Assembly (NCBI RefSeq): GCF_001719045.1
Contig: NZ_CP015423.1
Location: 1,674,001-1,738,000, forward strand
Origin: Paenibacillus polymyxa
GTDB taxonomy: Bacteria > Bacillota > Bacilli > Paenibacillales > Paenibacillaceae
DNA: 64,000 nt
Direction: 5' to 3'
Shown piece after piece: positions 16,530-25,862 of the stretch (position 1 is its first letter; every line of letters starts with the position of its first letter). Under the pieces are notes generated by a model. The model had not been told where the DNA came from. It ran no database searches and saw only the letters and a program-made list of their open reading frames with translations. A program made the position numbers and the translations under genes.

Positions 16530-17435
16530 TTGTTTGAGGATTTGAACGCTTTTGCCGTGATTGTCGAGCAGTCCAGCCTGAATAAAGCCTCCAAACTGCT
16601 GAATCTGTCCCAACCTGCCCTGTCTCGCAAAATTGCGAAGCTGGAGGAAGAGCTGGGTGTGAATCTCTTTGATCGTCGGGGCAAACGGCTCGAAATTACG
16701 TCCACTGGCCGATTTGTTTATACATTCGCGCTAGAGCAACGGCAACGACAGCTGCGCTTCTTACAAAAGCTGTCCCAGCACAAAAATGAAGCCCAGAGTA
16801 TGCTTACACTCGGGGCTAGTCTCACGACACTCCAAACGACGCTGCCTACCCTCGTCGAAGCTTTCATGAGCAAGCATCCTCAAACCGAGCTAAAGCTGCT
16901 CACCGGTAAAACCCATGAAATCGTCGCCTTTGTACGTGACAAAAAAGCAGACGCCGGTATTGTCGGGTCTGCCATTCATGAAGCCGGACTGCGTTGCATT
17001 CCGCTATTTGATGATCATTTGGAGCTCGTTGTTCCCATTGGACATGAATTAACCGTCAAGACAGGAACGGCCTCGATGAAAGATCTGCAAGGATTGCCGA
17101 TGATTATTTTCTCCAAAGGAACCTGGTACCGCAGTCTGACGGATGACTTGTTCCAGCGCAGCGGCATCATGCCGGATATCCGCATGGAAATCGACTCCTT
17201 CGAGGCAATTGTACGCCTGCTTCCAACCTGTAAGGCTTCTGCCTTGCTACCCAAATCCTATTTGCGGAGCGAACTATTACGGGATAATGGACTCACTGCA
17301 TTATACTTGCCCGATTTGAAGGAGACACGCCGAACAACCTCCCTCATTTACTCGGAGACGACCGATCTCGGTCCGACAGCACGACGCTGGATTAGCGAGA
17401 CACGTGCGTCGTTTGCAGGCTACCGTATGGTGTAG
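16530..17435 (+). CDS. LysR-family transcriptional regulator, divergent from sdhCAB
   Basis: A 301-aa LysR regulator: winged helix-turn-helix at about residues 1-60 (SSLNKASKLLNLSQPALSRK) and an effector-binding domain to the C terminus. A GTG at 16521 is in frame but sits only two bases after GAGAGGAA. The TTG at 16530 has a normal spacer and gives MFEDLNAF, so it is preferred. It is divergent from sdhC with a shared 220-base promoter region. By the usual LysR logic it may control sdhCAB as well as itself; that is inference. CitR/CcpC-like roles are possible but not shown. Confidence 0.85.
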   Translation: MFEDLNAFAVIVEQSSLNKASKLLNLSQPALSRKIAKLEEELGVNLFDRRGKRLEITSTGRFVYTFALEQRQRQLRFLQKLSQHKNEAQSMLTLGASLTTLQTTLPTLVEAFMSKHPQTELKLLTGKTHEIVAFVRDKKADAGIVGSAIHEAGLRCIPLFDDHLELVVPIGHELTVKTGTASMKDLQGLPMIIFSKGTWYRSLTDDLFQRSGIMPDIRMEIDSFEAIVRLLPTCKASALLPKSYLRSELLRDNGLTALYLPDLKETRRTTSLIYSETTDLGPTARRWISETRASFAGYRMV

Positions 17436-17440
17436 AGGGT

Positions 17441-18118
17441 TTAATCCTCTTCATTAACATTAACAACCTCATCCTCAAAGCGACCGATATTGTCATTCGA
17501 ACCGATGATGACCATAATATCATCTGCTTTTAGCCGATCCATAGCCGTCGGTGCGATCAGGATACCGTTCGCCGTATGAAGCGCCACAACGCTACAACCA
17601 AAGCGGGTACGGGCATTTAGCTCTGCTAGCGTTTTGCCATTCAGACATGCAGGTACATTGAGTTCCACAATACTGTATTCCTTAGACAACTCCAAATAAT
17701 CGAGCAAATTAGGCGTGACTAGCTGGTGAGCCACCCGGATACCCATATCCCGTTCTGGATAAATAATCCGGTCCACACCGAGCTTTTCTAACGCACGCCC
17801 GTGCAGCACAGATATGGCTTTGGCTACAACTTTTTTCACACCCAGCTCCTTCAGCAAAATGGCGGTGAGGATGCTTACCTGAATGTCATCACCAATAGCA
17901 ACAATGCCACAATCGAAATTACGGATGCCCAGTGATCGCAACGAGTCTTCATCGGTAGCGTCCGCCACGACAGTATGTGTCAACATCTCACTCATACTGT
18001 CCACAACATCCTCATTCCGGTCAATGCCTAGCACCTCGCACCCCATATCCACCAATTGCAAAGCCAGGCTTGAGCCAAACCGCCCCAAGCCAATAACTAC
18101 AAACTGCTGCGTTTTCAT
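17441..18118 (-). CDS. ktrA: Potassium uptake regulatory subunit, KtrA/KtrC (TrkA family)
   Basis: A 225-aa cytoplasmic RCK protein. The N-terminal Rossmann domain has IGLGRFG (residues 9-15) and an acidic Asp33 at the end of strand 2, the nucleotide (ATP/ADP or NAD) site. The C-terminal half from about residue 138 is a TrkA_C domain, which in KtrA/KtrC is known to bind c-di-AMP. An octameric ring of it gates the membrane subunit encoded just upstream in the same operon. The riboswitch at 20070-20215 would sense the same nucleotide, so the system would be controlled at two levels. Confidence 0.92.
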   Translation of the reverse strand: MKTQQFVVIGLGRFGSSLALQLVDMGCEVLGIDRNEDVVDSMSEMLTHTVVADATDEDSLRSLGIRNFDCGIVAIGDDIQVSILTAILLKELGVKKVVAKAISVLHGRALEKLGVDRIIYPERDMGIRVAHQLVTPNLLDYLELSKEYSIVELNVPACLNGKTLAELNARTRFGCSVVALHTANGILIAPTAMDRLKADDIMVIIGSNDNIGRFEDEVVNVNEED

Positions 18119-18160
18119 ATCTACTCGAAAACTCCCTTATCTGAATCAATTTCATAAATG

Positions 18161-18275
18161 AGGATTTTGCACAAATCCCATAAGCGACTTCCAATGAAGA
18201 AGATATAGAACGAAATGGTTTAGTTCGTCTATATCTTGACTTCGAAGCGACTGGTATCGAATTTTGCAAAATCCT
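18161..18275. repeat. Long nested hairpin between the two potassium-uptake genes
   Basis: AGGATTTTGCA (18161-18171) pairs with TGCAAAATCCT (18265-18275). Inside, AAGATATAGAACGAA (18200-18214) pairs with TTCGTCTATATCTT (18224-18237). A short AAGCGACTTC unit occurs on both sides as a direct repeat. The structure fills most of the 190 bases between the genes. It is not a plain terminator, as no T-run follows the inner stem. Confidence 0.6.
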
Positions 18276-18311
18276 GAAATGATTAAACCAACGAAATGTA
18301 TATGAAATGAT

Positions 18312-19652
18312 TCATCCTATAATCATTTTGCCTTCCGGATGACGATACAATTCTTTACCCTTTTTCGGCCCCAGTGCATAAGCTAGCGTGAGTGGCCCCA
18401 GTCTACCTGCAAACATCGTCAGGGTAATCACCAGCTTGCCTATGACTGTTAAATCAGGTGTAAGCCCCATCGACAGCCCCACCGTACCAAACGCAGACAC
18501 CGTCTCAAACAAGATCATCAGAAAATGATGATCTTCGGTTGCCGACAAAATCATGGTCACCCCGATCACGAACAGCAACCCCAGCAGTGTAATGGTCAAA
18601 GCCTTGTAAATTCGTCCCTGCGCAAGTCGGTACTTGAACAGCACAATATCTTCCCGCCCCCGCAGCATCGAAATCACTGCTCCAATGAGCAGGGCGAATG
18701 TTGTGGTCTTAATCCCGCCTCCAGTAGAGCCAGGGGAAGCCCCAATAAACATGAGTATGATGATAAAAAACTGCGTAGCCTGCCGCAAGCCTGCGATGTC
18801 CAGTGTATTGGCACCTGCGGTACGGGGAGTAACGGACTGGAATAAAGATCCCAGTAGCTTACCACCCCAATCAAGCGAGCCAAGAGTCTTTGGATTCGTA
18901 AACTCAAATACAAAAATCACGAGCGTGCCGACTACAATCATAGCGCCCGTCATGCTGAGTACCACCTTGGTATGCAAGGACAGTCTCTTGCGCTTGCGAT
19001 ATTCTGCCAGGTCTGACATCACTACAAAACCAATGCCGCCAGAAATAATTAGAAACATTGCGGTAAAATTAACAATCGGATCATATACATAACCTGTCAA
19101 GCTGCGAAATTCACCGAATAAATCAAAACCAGCATTGTTAAACATGGAGATGGCATGCCAGATTCCAAAATAAATCGCCCTGCCTACGGGCATATCAAAG
19201 GACCAGCGAACCGAGAATATCGTAGCGCATACGCCTTCAATAACCAGTGAGTACAGTAATACCTTACGGATTAATCCGACAATTCCCTCTACAGAAGTCT
19301 GATTCATCGCTTCCTGCAAAATGAGGCGCTCCCGCAAGGAAATCCGACGTTTGAACACCAGCGCGATCAAGGTAGCCATAGTCATAAAGCCGAGACCGCC
19401 AATCTGAATGAGTGCAGCGATGACGACTTGACCAAAGGTTGTGAAAAAGGTCCCTGTATCCTTAACGACAAGCCCTGTTACACACGTCGCGGACGCGGCA
19501 GTAAACAAAGCGTCTATAAACGCAAGTGGCTTTCCTGTTGTATTGGAGATCGGCAGCATTAACAATAAGCTACCTATTAGAATGATAATGGCAAAGCCCG
19601 CAACGAATATCTGCGGTGGAGAAAGCCGAAGCCAGCTTGCATTGGGATTCAT
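18312..19652 (-). CDS. ktrB: Potassium uptake channel subunit, KtrB/KtrD (TrkH family)
   Basis: A 446-aa integral membrane protein of the TrkH/TrkG/KtrB superfamily. It is built as four M1-P-M2 repeats whose pore loops each carry a filter Gly: ATCVTGLV, FNNAGFDLF, TPRTAGANT and SAFGTVGLS. It conducts K+ (Na+-dependent in Ktr) into the cell when gated by the cytoplasmic partner encoded downstream. The length is that of KtrB/KtrD and shorter than enteric TrkH. The leader of nearly 600 bases includes a c-di-AMP riboswitch with terminator, a known arrangement for Ktr genes in Bacillus. Confidence 0.93.
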   Translation of the reverse strand: MNPNASWLRLSPPQIFVAGFAIIILIGSLLLMLPISNTTGKPLAFIDALFTAASATCVTGLVVKDTGTFFTTFGQVVIAALIQIGGLGFMTMATLIALVFKRRISLRERLILQEAMNQTSVEGIVGLIRKVLLYSLVIEGVCATIFSVRWSFDMPVGRAIYFGIWHAISMFNNAGFDLFGEFRSLTGYVYDPIVNFTAMFLIISGGIGFVVMSDLAEYRKRKRLSLHTKVVLSMTGAMIVVGTLVIFVFEFTNPKTLGSLDWGGKLLGSLFQSVTPRTAGANTLDIAGLRQATQFFIIILMFIGASPGSTGGGIKTTTFALLIGAVISMLRGREDIVLFKYRLAQGRIYKALTITLLGLLFVIGVTMILSATEDHHFLMILFETVSAFGTVGLSMGLTPDLTVIGKLVITLTMFAGRLGPLTLAYALGPKKGKELYRHPEGKMIIG

Positions 19653-20029
19653 CTATTCATCACTTCTCTCCTAATCCTTAAAACTATAAATCAGTGATTT
19701 AATACGGTGTAAGCTCGCTACGCGTTCCATTTGATCTTTCGATCGTCGTTGCCCCTGAATTTTTTGATTTTTCCAAACCTTAGTTAACTATAATTAGCAT
19801 TCCCTGAATACAGGAAGAATGCATGTCAAGCACTACTCGGCCCCCTGTGCTATTGGCGGGCAGTAGCGAAGGGGGCAGAATTGTTCTGAAGAAGCGAAGC
19901 GTTTGCCTTTATCTCCGGATTTTAACCATTAAAGGGGGTATACAATAAAAAAATCCGGGAATAACAGCAATCGGAAGAATAATCTGCATCCGCAGCGGTC
20001 TAACCAATCCAAACACTTTTATACGCACA
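19653..20029 (-). other. Long leader between riboswitch terminator and ktrB, with two pieces of the intergenic repeat
   Basis: About 380 bases without a gene. The segment 19708-19755 matches the left part of repeat copies A and B (ATTTGATCTTTCGATCG core). The segment 19884-19917 is the reverse complement of their right part (AAAGGCAAACGCTTCGCTTCT on the minus strand). So the two repeat ends face each other in opposite orientation. A GGCCCCCTGTG...GGGGGC region between them can pair. No open frame with a ribosome site was seen. Confidence 0.45.
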
Positions 20030-20060
20030 AAAAAAGACACCGGAAAACCGAGTGCCTGAC
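20029..20060 (-). terminator. Terminator of the c-di-AMP riboswitch expression platform
   Basis: On the minus strand GGCACTCGG, a short loop, CCGGTGTC and seven T. It follows the riboswitch aptamer by about 15 bases and would end transcription before ktrB when c-di-AMP is bound. Confidence 0.75.
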
Positions 20061-20069
20061 TTGGTTCCT

Positions 20070-20215
20070 GCTCATAGCCTACGAGGTTAGCTGACGGATT
20101 CGGGCAGCACAGTATGCCCTATTTACACTTCCGATCCAGCAGGATCGGTTGTAAAATTCACCCCAGTAACATGGTTCCCCCGTTTTCCCATAGAAATTCG
20201 GCTCAACTGTATATC
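20070..20215 (-). promoter_or_regulatory. ydaO/yuaA c-di-AMP riboswitch
   Basis: Read on the minus strand, the conserved blocks of the ydaO class appear in order: ACGGGGGAACCA, GGGGTGAAT, a variable helix capped by CGATCCTGCTGGATCG, AGGGC, then CCCGAATCCGTCAGC and TAACCTCGTAGGC. These match the published ydaO consensus closely. In Bacillus this riboswitch is an OFF switch for c-di-AMP and precedes ktrAB (yuaA). Here it precedes the ktrB-ktrA pair, so high c-di-AMP would shut down potassium uptake. A terminator follows directly. Confidence 0.92.
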
Positions 20216-20248
20216 ATTACCTATGTATTTCATAGGCATTGCCTCAAG

Positions 20249-20277
20249 ATTATAATCCTTCTATATCCAGATCACAA
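20249..20277 (-). promoter_or_regulatory. Sigma-A promoter of the c-di-AMP riboswitch and ktr operon
   Basis: On the minus strand TTGTGA, a 17-base spacer and a perfect TATAAT. Transcription would start near 20242, just ahead of the aptamer. Confidence 0.65.
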
Positions 20278-20474
20278 AACCGATTTCGCCGAAAAAACGT
20301 GAAATTGGCTTTATTTTGCGAATGGGCATCGTTTAATCGCGGCTTATCTAATTTTATTGGAACTTTAAAGTGCTTTCACTCTATTTTCATGAATATCGCT
20401 TGTCTGTTGGCGGGAACCTGTGCAGTATGATATCTTTAATGGATGTTCTTATTTACAGATTAAGGAGGAAACTC

Positions 20475-22205
20475 ATGAATCCTATCGGGAAACCGGTCGT
20501 GCTCACGGCCAACTTCAAAAAATTAGGCTTGCTGGGCGGGATTGGCCTGATTTGCTTTTTTATCTTTCAATTGCTTATTCCCTCGCTTAGCAATCCGAGT
20601 CCAGAATCAGTAATGAACGCAAAGGTCATCAGCAAACAAGAAGCGGTCATACACGCATTGGACTTCGCCCGCTCCGAGCTGGGCTATACTGAATCACAGC
20701 CTGAGGAGCCTGTCGTGACCTATCAGGCCGAAACAGATTTGTACGGTTATTTATCTAGAGAAAAACTACTTCAACAGTACGACCGTACATGGAAAAAAAG
20801 TTACCCTTACGAAACCTTTCGGGTCGATCTGCCTGAATCCTCAGCGAAGAGTAAACTGCAAATTCATGTGGATTTATCCACTGGCAAGGTCGTTAGCTTT
20901 AAACGGATCACCTTCAGCACCAATTACACACAGGCTGATATTTCTACGGATGAACAAGCACGTAACAGGCTTGTACGTGTGGCTGAGGACGGCATGACGC
21001 TCGAAGCCAAGGAGCAGGCGGCCGCAGTATGGGTCAAGCGCTTTGGCTTTAAGCCGTCGGATTTGAAGCTTGCGACCACTGAACAAGAAGGCGGATTAAA
21101 GTATACCGTAGACGATAAAAAAATCGGCGCCTCGGTACTTACACTGGCTTTTACTTTTGAAGACGGTGATGTTCGCTCCTTCACCCAAAGCTTTTCGGCC
21201 CCGTCGTCCTATACCGATTATATCGAAAAGCAAACATTTTGGGCGAATTTGATGACCTATGCGGGTTATGCCCTATTTAGCTTTGTACTGGGTGTACTTG
21301 CCATTGTGTATGCGTCACTCACCCGACGACATACTTCATTTGTACGCGGCATTGTTCTATCCGTTGTATACTTTATTGCTAGTATAGCTGGGACCATGAA
21401 CATGCTGCCTTTATTGCAAGCAGAAGCAGGCGGTAAGGGCATGCTTATATTTCTTATGGTTTTCCAGATTGGTGTTACCTTTTTCATGGCTGTAGCGCTC
21501 TACTTCTCCTTGGTCGGCGGTGACGGGCTTATGCGTCAGGTTGGACTGAATGCATGGCCGCGTGCGAAAGAGCCGGGCTACGGGCTGTATGTGCTTCGCA
21601 GTATGTATGTTGGCTACTTGTGGGCCTTTATTTTGCTCGGGGTACAATCCATTTTGTTCTTTATACTGGAGCGCACATTTAATACATTCTCCACCACAGA
21701 TGCCACGCAATCCCCTTATAATATGGCTTATCCATGGCTACTGCCGATTATGGCCTGGATGGCAGGTATTGGAGAAGAGACTGTCTACCGTCTGTTTGGT
21801 ATTCCGATGGTCAAAAAAATAGTAAAAAACACTTTTGTTGCTTGTCTGATCACCACGCTGATTTGGGCACTGGGACATACACTTTATCCAATCTATCCGG
21901 TGATTTCCAGACCTATTGAGCTGACTTTTCTTGGTTTGCTGTTCAGTTTTGTGTTTCTGCGTTACGGCTTTATTGCCGCCATGTTCAGCCACGTTATTTT
22001 TGACAGCATTCTAATGGGACTTAGTGTGATGAGTCTGGGAGACACTGTGAATGTGAGCGCTGGTCTATTCTGGATCTTACTTCCAGCCATCGTGGGTTAC
22101 ATCATTTATTGGTTTAGTCCTAAAAAGCCAAATCGAATTATGTTTGAACCTATAAAAAAAGAGGAGCCGTATTCTACGACTCCTCCTCCCGAAGGGCAGC
22201 TATAA
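20475..22205 (+). CDS. CPBP-family intramembrane glutamic protease (CAAX-like/Abi)
   Basis: A 576-aa membrane protein. The C-terminal half carries the CPBP signature: EETVYR with Glu434, Glu435 and Arg439, then ALGH with His468, and HVIFD with His506 and Asp510. Together these form the active site in the membrane. One N-terminal segment (about 16-36) is followed by an extracytoplasmic region of some 220 residues and then several hydrophobic helices, so the protein is longer than the usual 200-300 aa. The start at 20475 has AAGGAGG. Family roles include prenyl-protein processing, bacteriocin immunity and anti-sigma cleavage; no specific one is claimed. Its 3' end overlaps uvrC tail to tail by 32 bases. 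Confidence 0.85.
   Translation: MNPIGKPVVLTANFKKLGLLGGIGLICFFIFQLLIPSLSNPSPESVMNAKVISKQEAVIHALDFARSELGYTESQPEEPVVTYQAETDLYGYLSREKLLQQYDRTWKKSYPYETFRVDLPESSAKSKLQIHVDLSTGKVVSFKRITFSTNYTQADISTDEQARNRLVRVAEDGMTLEAKEQAAAVWVKRFGFKPSDLKLATTEQEGGLKYTVDDKKIGASVLTLAFTFEDGDVRSFTQSFSAPSSYTDYIEKQTFWANLMTYAGYALFSFVLGVLAIVYASLTRRHTSFVRGIVLSVVYFIASIAGTMNMLPLLQAEAGGKGMLIFLMVFQIGVTFFMAVALYFSLVGGDGLMRQVGLNAWPRAKEPGYGLYVLRSMYVGYLWAFILLGVQSILFFILERTFNTFSTTDATQSPYNMAYPWLLPIMAWMAGIGEETVYRLFGIPMVKKIVKNTFVACLITTLIWALGHTLYPIYPVISRPIELTFLGLLFSFVFLRYGFIAAMFSHVIFDSILMGLSVMSLGDTVNVSAGLFWILLPAIVGYIIYWFSPKKPNRIMFEPIKKEEPYSTTPPPEGQL
22161..22186 (-). terminator. uvrC terminator inside the end of the CPBP gene
   Basis: GAGGAG CCGTA pairs with TACG ACTCCTC; on the minus strand the stem is followed by CTTTTTTT. 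The uvrC stop codon (22174-22176) is in the loop and the stem is coding sequence of the convergent protease gene. Confidence 0.7.
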
Positions 22206-24258
22206 TCTGACGCGCAAGCTTATCCCCAATAGAGAGAGGCCGGAAGTCTTCGACACTGGCCTCTCTTATTTTTTTGAGCGATCCAAAATGCTTAAGCAGT
22301 AACTTACGCCGTTTCTCGCCGATGCCTGGAATAGAGTCCAGCCGGGAAGTTACCATAGATTTGCCGCGTTGCTCGCGGTGGAACGTAATGGCAAAACGGT
22401 GAACCTCGTCCTGAATCCGTTGCAGCAGATAAAATTCTTCGCTATTGCGTGCAAGTGTCACGGCCTCAGAGGACTCTCCCACTAATAGTTGGGAAGTTCT
22501 ATGTTTGGCATCCTTCACCAGACCACACACAGGAATGAACAAACCCAGCTCATTTTGCAATACATCGGTCGCCGCCTTAATTTGTCCACGTCCACCATCG
22601 ACAACGATCAAGTCGGGACGTTCCAAATTTTCCTTAAGCACACGTTCATATCTACGTCGGATAACCTCACGCATTGTTTCATAATCATCGGGTCCCTGCA
22701 CAGAACGGATTTTATATTTTCGATACTCCTTCTTGGCAGGCTTGCCATCAATAAACACGATCATGGCTGAGACTGGATCGGAACCCTGGATATTGGAGTT
22801 ATCAAACGCCTCCACCCGGTGCAAGCTATCCAGTCCAATGGCACGTCCGAGATTGCTTGCAGCTTTGGATGTCCGTTCCTCATCCCGCTCGATCAGCTTA
22901 AACTTCTCATCCAAAGCAACACGTGCATTTTCCGTCGCCATGCCTGTCATTTGCTTTTTCAGTCCACGCTGTGGTACAAGTACCTTTACATCCAACCATT
23001 CAGCCAGAGCGAGAGCCGCCGTACTCGGGTCCTCCAGTCCACCGGATAGTTGGGTTTCTGTTTCCTTTACTCCGGTATCTTGGTCACCAACTTGGTCTTG
23101 ATTTGTTGCTGCTGCATAAGTTGCCCGTTCTTCAGCCACCAGCAATGAGTCAGCAGAATGCTCTGTCTCCGTTTGTATCGCTTTCTCATCTGTCTGTCCG
23201 GTAGCATCGGTTGTAGCTGCACTGTGGAGTACAGTTTCTGCCGCAACCGGTTGATCGACATTGACCTGTTCTGCCTGCATCAGCTTAGGAGAATCCGGCA
23301 GCAATATTTCTTGCGGCACTGCCGGGTTGTCACTATAATATTGCGTCACATAGGACATAAAATCACTGTAAGCTTCACCGTAGAAAGGAAAAGTCGACAT
23401 ATGGCGCTCGATCATTTTACCTTTGCGGACATATAGGATTTGTACACACATCCAGCCCTTATCTACTGAAAAACCGAATACATCTCGATCCTTCGCATCC
23501 GATGTGGTGATTTTCTGCTTTTCCATCATCGCGTCGATGCTGATAATCTGATCTCGCAGCTCCTTGGCCCGCTCAAAGTACAATTCCTCTGCGGCCTCCT
23601 GCATTTTACGCTGAAGATCCTTTTTAATTTCCTCATGTCCCCCGCTCAAAAAGGAACCAATCTCCTGACCAATCTGGTCATACGTTTCCTTCTCGACCTC
23701 TTTCACACAAGGCCCCAAACATTGATGCATGTGATAATACAGGCACACTTCCTTGGGCATTACACCACACTTGCGTAACGGATACATACGATCCAGCAGC
23801 TTCTTCGTCTGATGTGCCGCGTAGGAATTGGGGTATGGTCCAAAATATTTTGCTTTATCTTTCAGAACGCGACGGGTCACCTCCAGCTTGGGGTGTGCCT
23901 CGTTCGTAATTTTCAAATACGGAAAGGTTTTATCATCCTTCAATAGCACGTTATAACGCGGCTGGTACTTTTTAATGAGGTTGCACTCCAGAATGAGCGC
24001 CTCCATATTACTGCCTGTAACGATATATTCAAAATCACGGATATCGGAAACCAGTCGCTGCGTCTTGCCGTTATGGCTACCTGTAAAATAGGAACGGACC
24101 CGGTTTTTCAACACTTTGGCCTTGCCGACATAAATAATGGTGCCTTCGCTATTCTTCATCAGGTAACAGCCTGATGCATCCGGCAGTAACGCTAATTTGT
24201 GCCGTATGTTCTCCAGCGCCTTCTCCTGATTCTGCAAGTCCTCCGCATAAGGTTTCAT
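22174..24258 (-). CDS. uvrC: Excinuclease ABC subunit C, with an 85-residue inserted linker
   Basis: A 694-aa UvrC, the dual-incision nuclease of nucleotide excision repair. In order: a GIY-YIG domain (residues about 27-58, GCYLM...IYVGKAK), a Cys cluster, a UVR helix pair near 215-240 for UvrB contact, the RNase H-like nuclease with [18 protein letters not shown] near 486-503, and a C-terminal double helix-hairpin-helix ([20 protein letters not shown]). Normal length is about 600. The excess is an acidic, Ala/Thr/Gln-rich low-complexity segment at about 329-415, between the UVR region and the second nuclease. The start at 24258 has AAGGAGG; an ATG seven codons earlier does not. Confidence 0.95.
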   Translation of the reverse strand: MKPYAEDLQNQEKALENIRHKLALLPDASGCYLMKNSEGTIIYVGKAKVLKNRVRSYFTGSHNGKTQRLVSDIRDFEYIVTGSNMEALILECNLIKKYQPRYNVLLKDDKTFPYLKITNEAHPKLEVTRRVLKDKAKYFGPYPNSYAAHQTKKLLDRMYPLRKCGVMPKEVCLYYHMHQCLGPCVKEVEKETYDQIGQEIGSFLSGGHEEIKKDLQRKMQEAAEELYFERAKELRDQIISIDAMMEKQKITTSDAKDRDVFGFSVDKGWMCVQILYVRKGKMIERHMSTFPFYGEAYSDFMSYVTQYYSDNPAVPQEILLPDSPKLMQAEQVNVDQPVAAETVLHSAATTDATGQTDEKAIQTETEHSADSLLVAEERATYAAATNQDQVGDQDTGVKETETQLSGGLEDPSTAALALAEWLDVKVLVPQRGLKKQMTGMATENARVALDEKFKLIERDEERTSKAASNLGRAIGLDSLHRVEAFDNSNIQGSDPVSAMIVFIDGKPAKKEYRKYKIRSVQGPDDYETMREVIRRRYERVLKENLERPDLIVVDGGRGQIKAATDVLQNELGLFIPVCGLVKDAKHRTSQLLVGESSEAVTLARNSEEFYLLQRIQDEVHRFAITFHREQRGKSMVTSRLDSIPGIGEKRRKLLLKHFGSLKKIREASVEDFRPLSIGDKLARQIIAALREEES

Positions 24259-24328
24259 TCGCCCGGTTCCTCCTTCCATTCTTAATGATTACTCAACTAA
24301 CTATTTATAATATATAGGAATAATACAC

Positions 24329-24361
24329 AAAAACGCCCCCGGTATTTACAACCGGAGGCAT
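24329..24361 (-). terminator. Terminator of trxA
   Basis: On the minus strand GCCTCCGGTT, a short loop, ACCGGGGGC and five T. It is 58 bases after the trxA stop. Confidence 0.75.
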
Positions 24362-24418
24362 TGACCTTTCATGGCCGCTCCACCAAGCCCCCGCGGGAGC
24401 ATGGGTCACATGCGATGA

Positions 24419-24736
24419 TTATTGGTGTTTAGTAAGCATGCTTTTCAGCGCTTCTTTAGAGTTCAGACCTACCACTTTATCGACAGGCTGTCCGTCTTTG
24501 AAGACGATCAGGGTAGGAATACTCATCACGCCGAAACGGGAAGCAGACTCTGGATTTTCATCCACGTTCACCTTCGCGATTTTGACGCTGTCGCCAACTT
24601 CTGTGGACAGATCCTCCAGAATAGGAGCGATCATTTTGCAAGGACCGCACCATGGCGCCCAAAAATCAACCAAAACGGTTCCTGTGCCTTCGACTTCTGC
24701 GTTGAAGGATTGATCGGACACGTTAACAATTGCCAT
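24419..24736 (-). CDS. trxA: Thioredoxin
   Basis: A 105-aa thioredoxin, normal length. The redox motif is WCGPC (residues 29-33), and a cis-Pro loop SIPTL and the C-terminal GLNSKEAL helix are present. It reduces disulfides of cytoplasmic proteins such as ribonucleotide reductase and receives electrons from thioredoxin reductase. The gene lies between uvrC and dnaI, with its own terminator, and has a GGAGGAA ribosome site. Confidence 0.97.
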   Translation of the reverse strand: MAIVNVSDQSFNAEVEGTGTVLVDFWAPWCGPCKMIAPILEDLSTEVGDSVKIAKVNVDENPESASRFGVMSIPTLIVFKDGQPVDKVVGLNSKEALKSMLTKHQ

Positions 24737-24861
24737 TGTATGTTCCTCCTTTATAGAAAAGTCAAGATTATTATAACCTGTAATGTCTGTTTCGACACCT
24801 TTTAATTATATCACAATAGTCTTTTAATTGTAAGATATCAAAATAGCAGACGGAAAAACGC

Positions 24862-25809
24862 TTAGCCCCGCTGATTTTTTCCCTTTACGGTAATGACATC
24901 TACAAAAGGACGAATCCGGTCCATCAAGCGTTGTCCCTTGTACATTTCCTCTCCGTCCTTACTCGTAAAGCTGAGATGCTTCTCCAGCCCCTGCAATGAG
25001 TAATTGGAAGTATAAAAGGTCGGTTTGCGATTCATTCGGTAATTCAATATGGAGCCCATCACATGGTCCCGTACCCACGGGCTTAAATTTTCAGCACCAA
25101 TATCGTCAAATACGAGCAGATCGCAATTTTTGAGCATTTCGGTCGTTTCCTTCAGCTTCTGCCCGTCCTGAATCATGGACTTTAAGTCCTCCACAAAATC
25201 AGGCATATACACGATCACACCGTTCAGACCCGACAGGGCCAGCTCGTGCAATAAATAGCCCATCAAAAAAGTTTTACCCGTACCAAACGTACCTTCCAGA
25301 TACAGTCCTTTTTTGGATAGACCCTGACTTTTCGTTTCTTCAATGTAACGGAATAGCTGTGTGACGGCAGGCATACGTTGTGAATCTTTGCGCGCAATTT
25401 CAAGAGCGTTATATCCCTCGAGAAGGGCGCGTTCATCCACATAAAAGCTTTTAATTCGCTGACGCACCCGTTGTTCATGTTGGGAAGCAACCAACTTCGC
25501 ACATGGGGTCCGAATGTCCACGATTTCGGCTGTTCCATTCGGATATTCCACGCCCAGCTTGCAAAAGTGGCCCTGAAAATCGTTAGGACATCGTTCCAGC
25601 CCCGGACAATTGTCGCAATTTCGACGATCCCGGGTATACTGAAAGAGCATGCTCATGTTGAGTCGCAATTGTGTTTCGTCCACATCAGGATGAGCAGCAC
25701 AAAACTCCTGCACGAGCGGATCATTTAGAACTTGATCGGCTACATTGCGAGTGCGCTGGCGAAACGAAGGGTTCTGCATCTGCTGTAGCAAATCGCCCAG
25801 TGATTCCAA
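24862..25809 (-). CDS. dnaI: Primosomal protein DnaI (helicase loader)
   Basis: A 315-aa helicase loader. It places the replicative helicase DnaC on DNA at oriC and at restart sites, with DnaB and DnaD. The N-terminal zinc-binding part shows CDNCPGLERCPNDFQGHFC (65-83). The C-terminal AAA+ domain has the Walker A EGTFGTGKT (172-180) and Walker B LLVFDD (231-236). The TTG start has AAAGGAGGAG upstream. The dnaB gene lies 53 bases upstream on the same strand, the conserved dnaB-dnaI pairing of Firmicutes. Confidence 0.95.
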   Translation of the reverse strand: MESLGDLLQQMQNPSFRQRTRNVADQVLNDPLVQEFCAAHPDVDETQLRLNMSMLFQYTRDRRNCDNCPGLERCPNDFQGHFCKLGVEYPNGTAEIVDIRTPCAKLVASQHEQRVRQRIKSFYVDERALLEGYNALEIARKDSQRMPAVTQLFRYIEETKSQGLSKKGLYLEGTFGTGKTFLMGYLLHELALSGLNGVIVYMPDFVEDLKSMIQDGQKLKETTEMLKNCDLLVFDDIGAENLSPWVRDHVMGSILNYRMNRKPTFYTSNYSLQGLEKHLSFTSKDGEEMYKGQRLMDRIRPFVDVITVKGKNQRG

Positions 25810-25862
25810 GAACGCTCCTCCTTTCTTAAAATGTGCAGAGTTATGGACACCTTAAAATCTAT

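Noticed and set aside
18161..18275. The nested hairpin as a tRNA or known riboswitch
   Set aside because: No cloverleaf, no anticodon arm and no conserved riboswitch blocks.
22445..23204. Several overlapping plus-strand frames opposite uvrC, some across its insertion
   Set aside because: All are antisense to uvrC, overlap each other in different frames and lack ribosome sites. The insertion in UvrC stays in frame, so it is not a separate nested gene.
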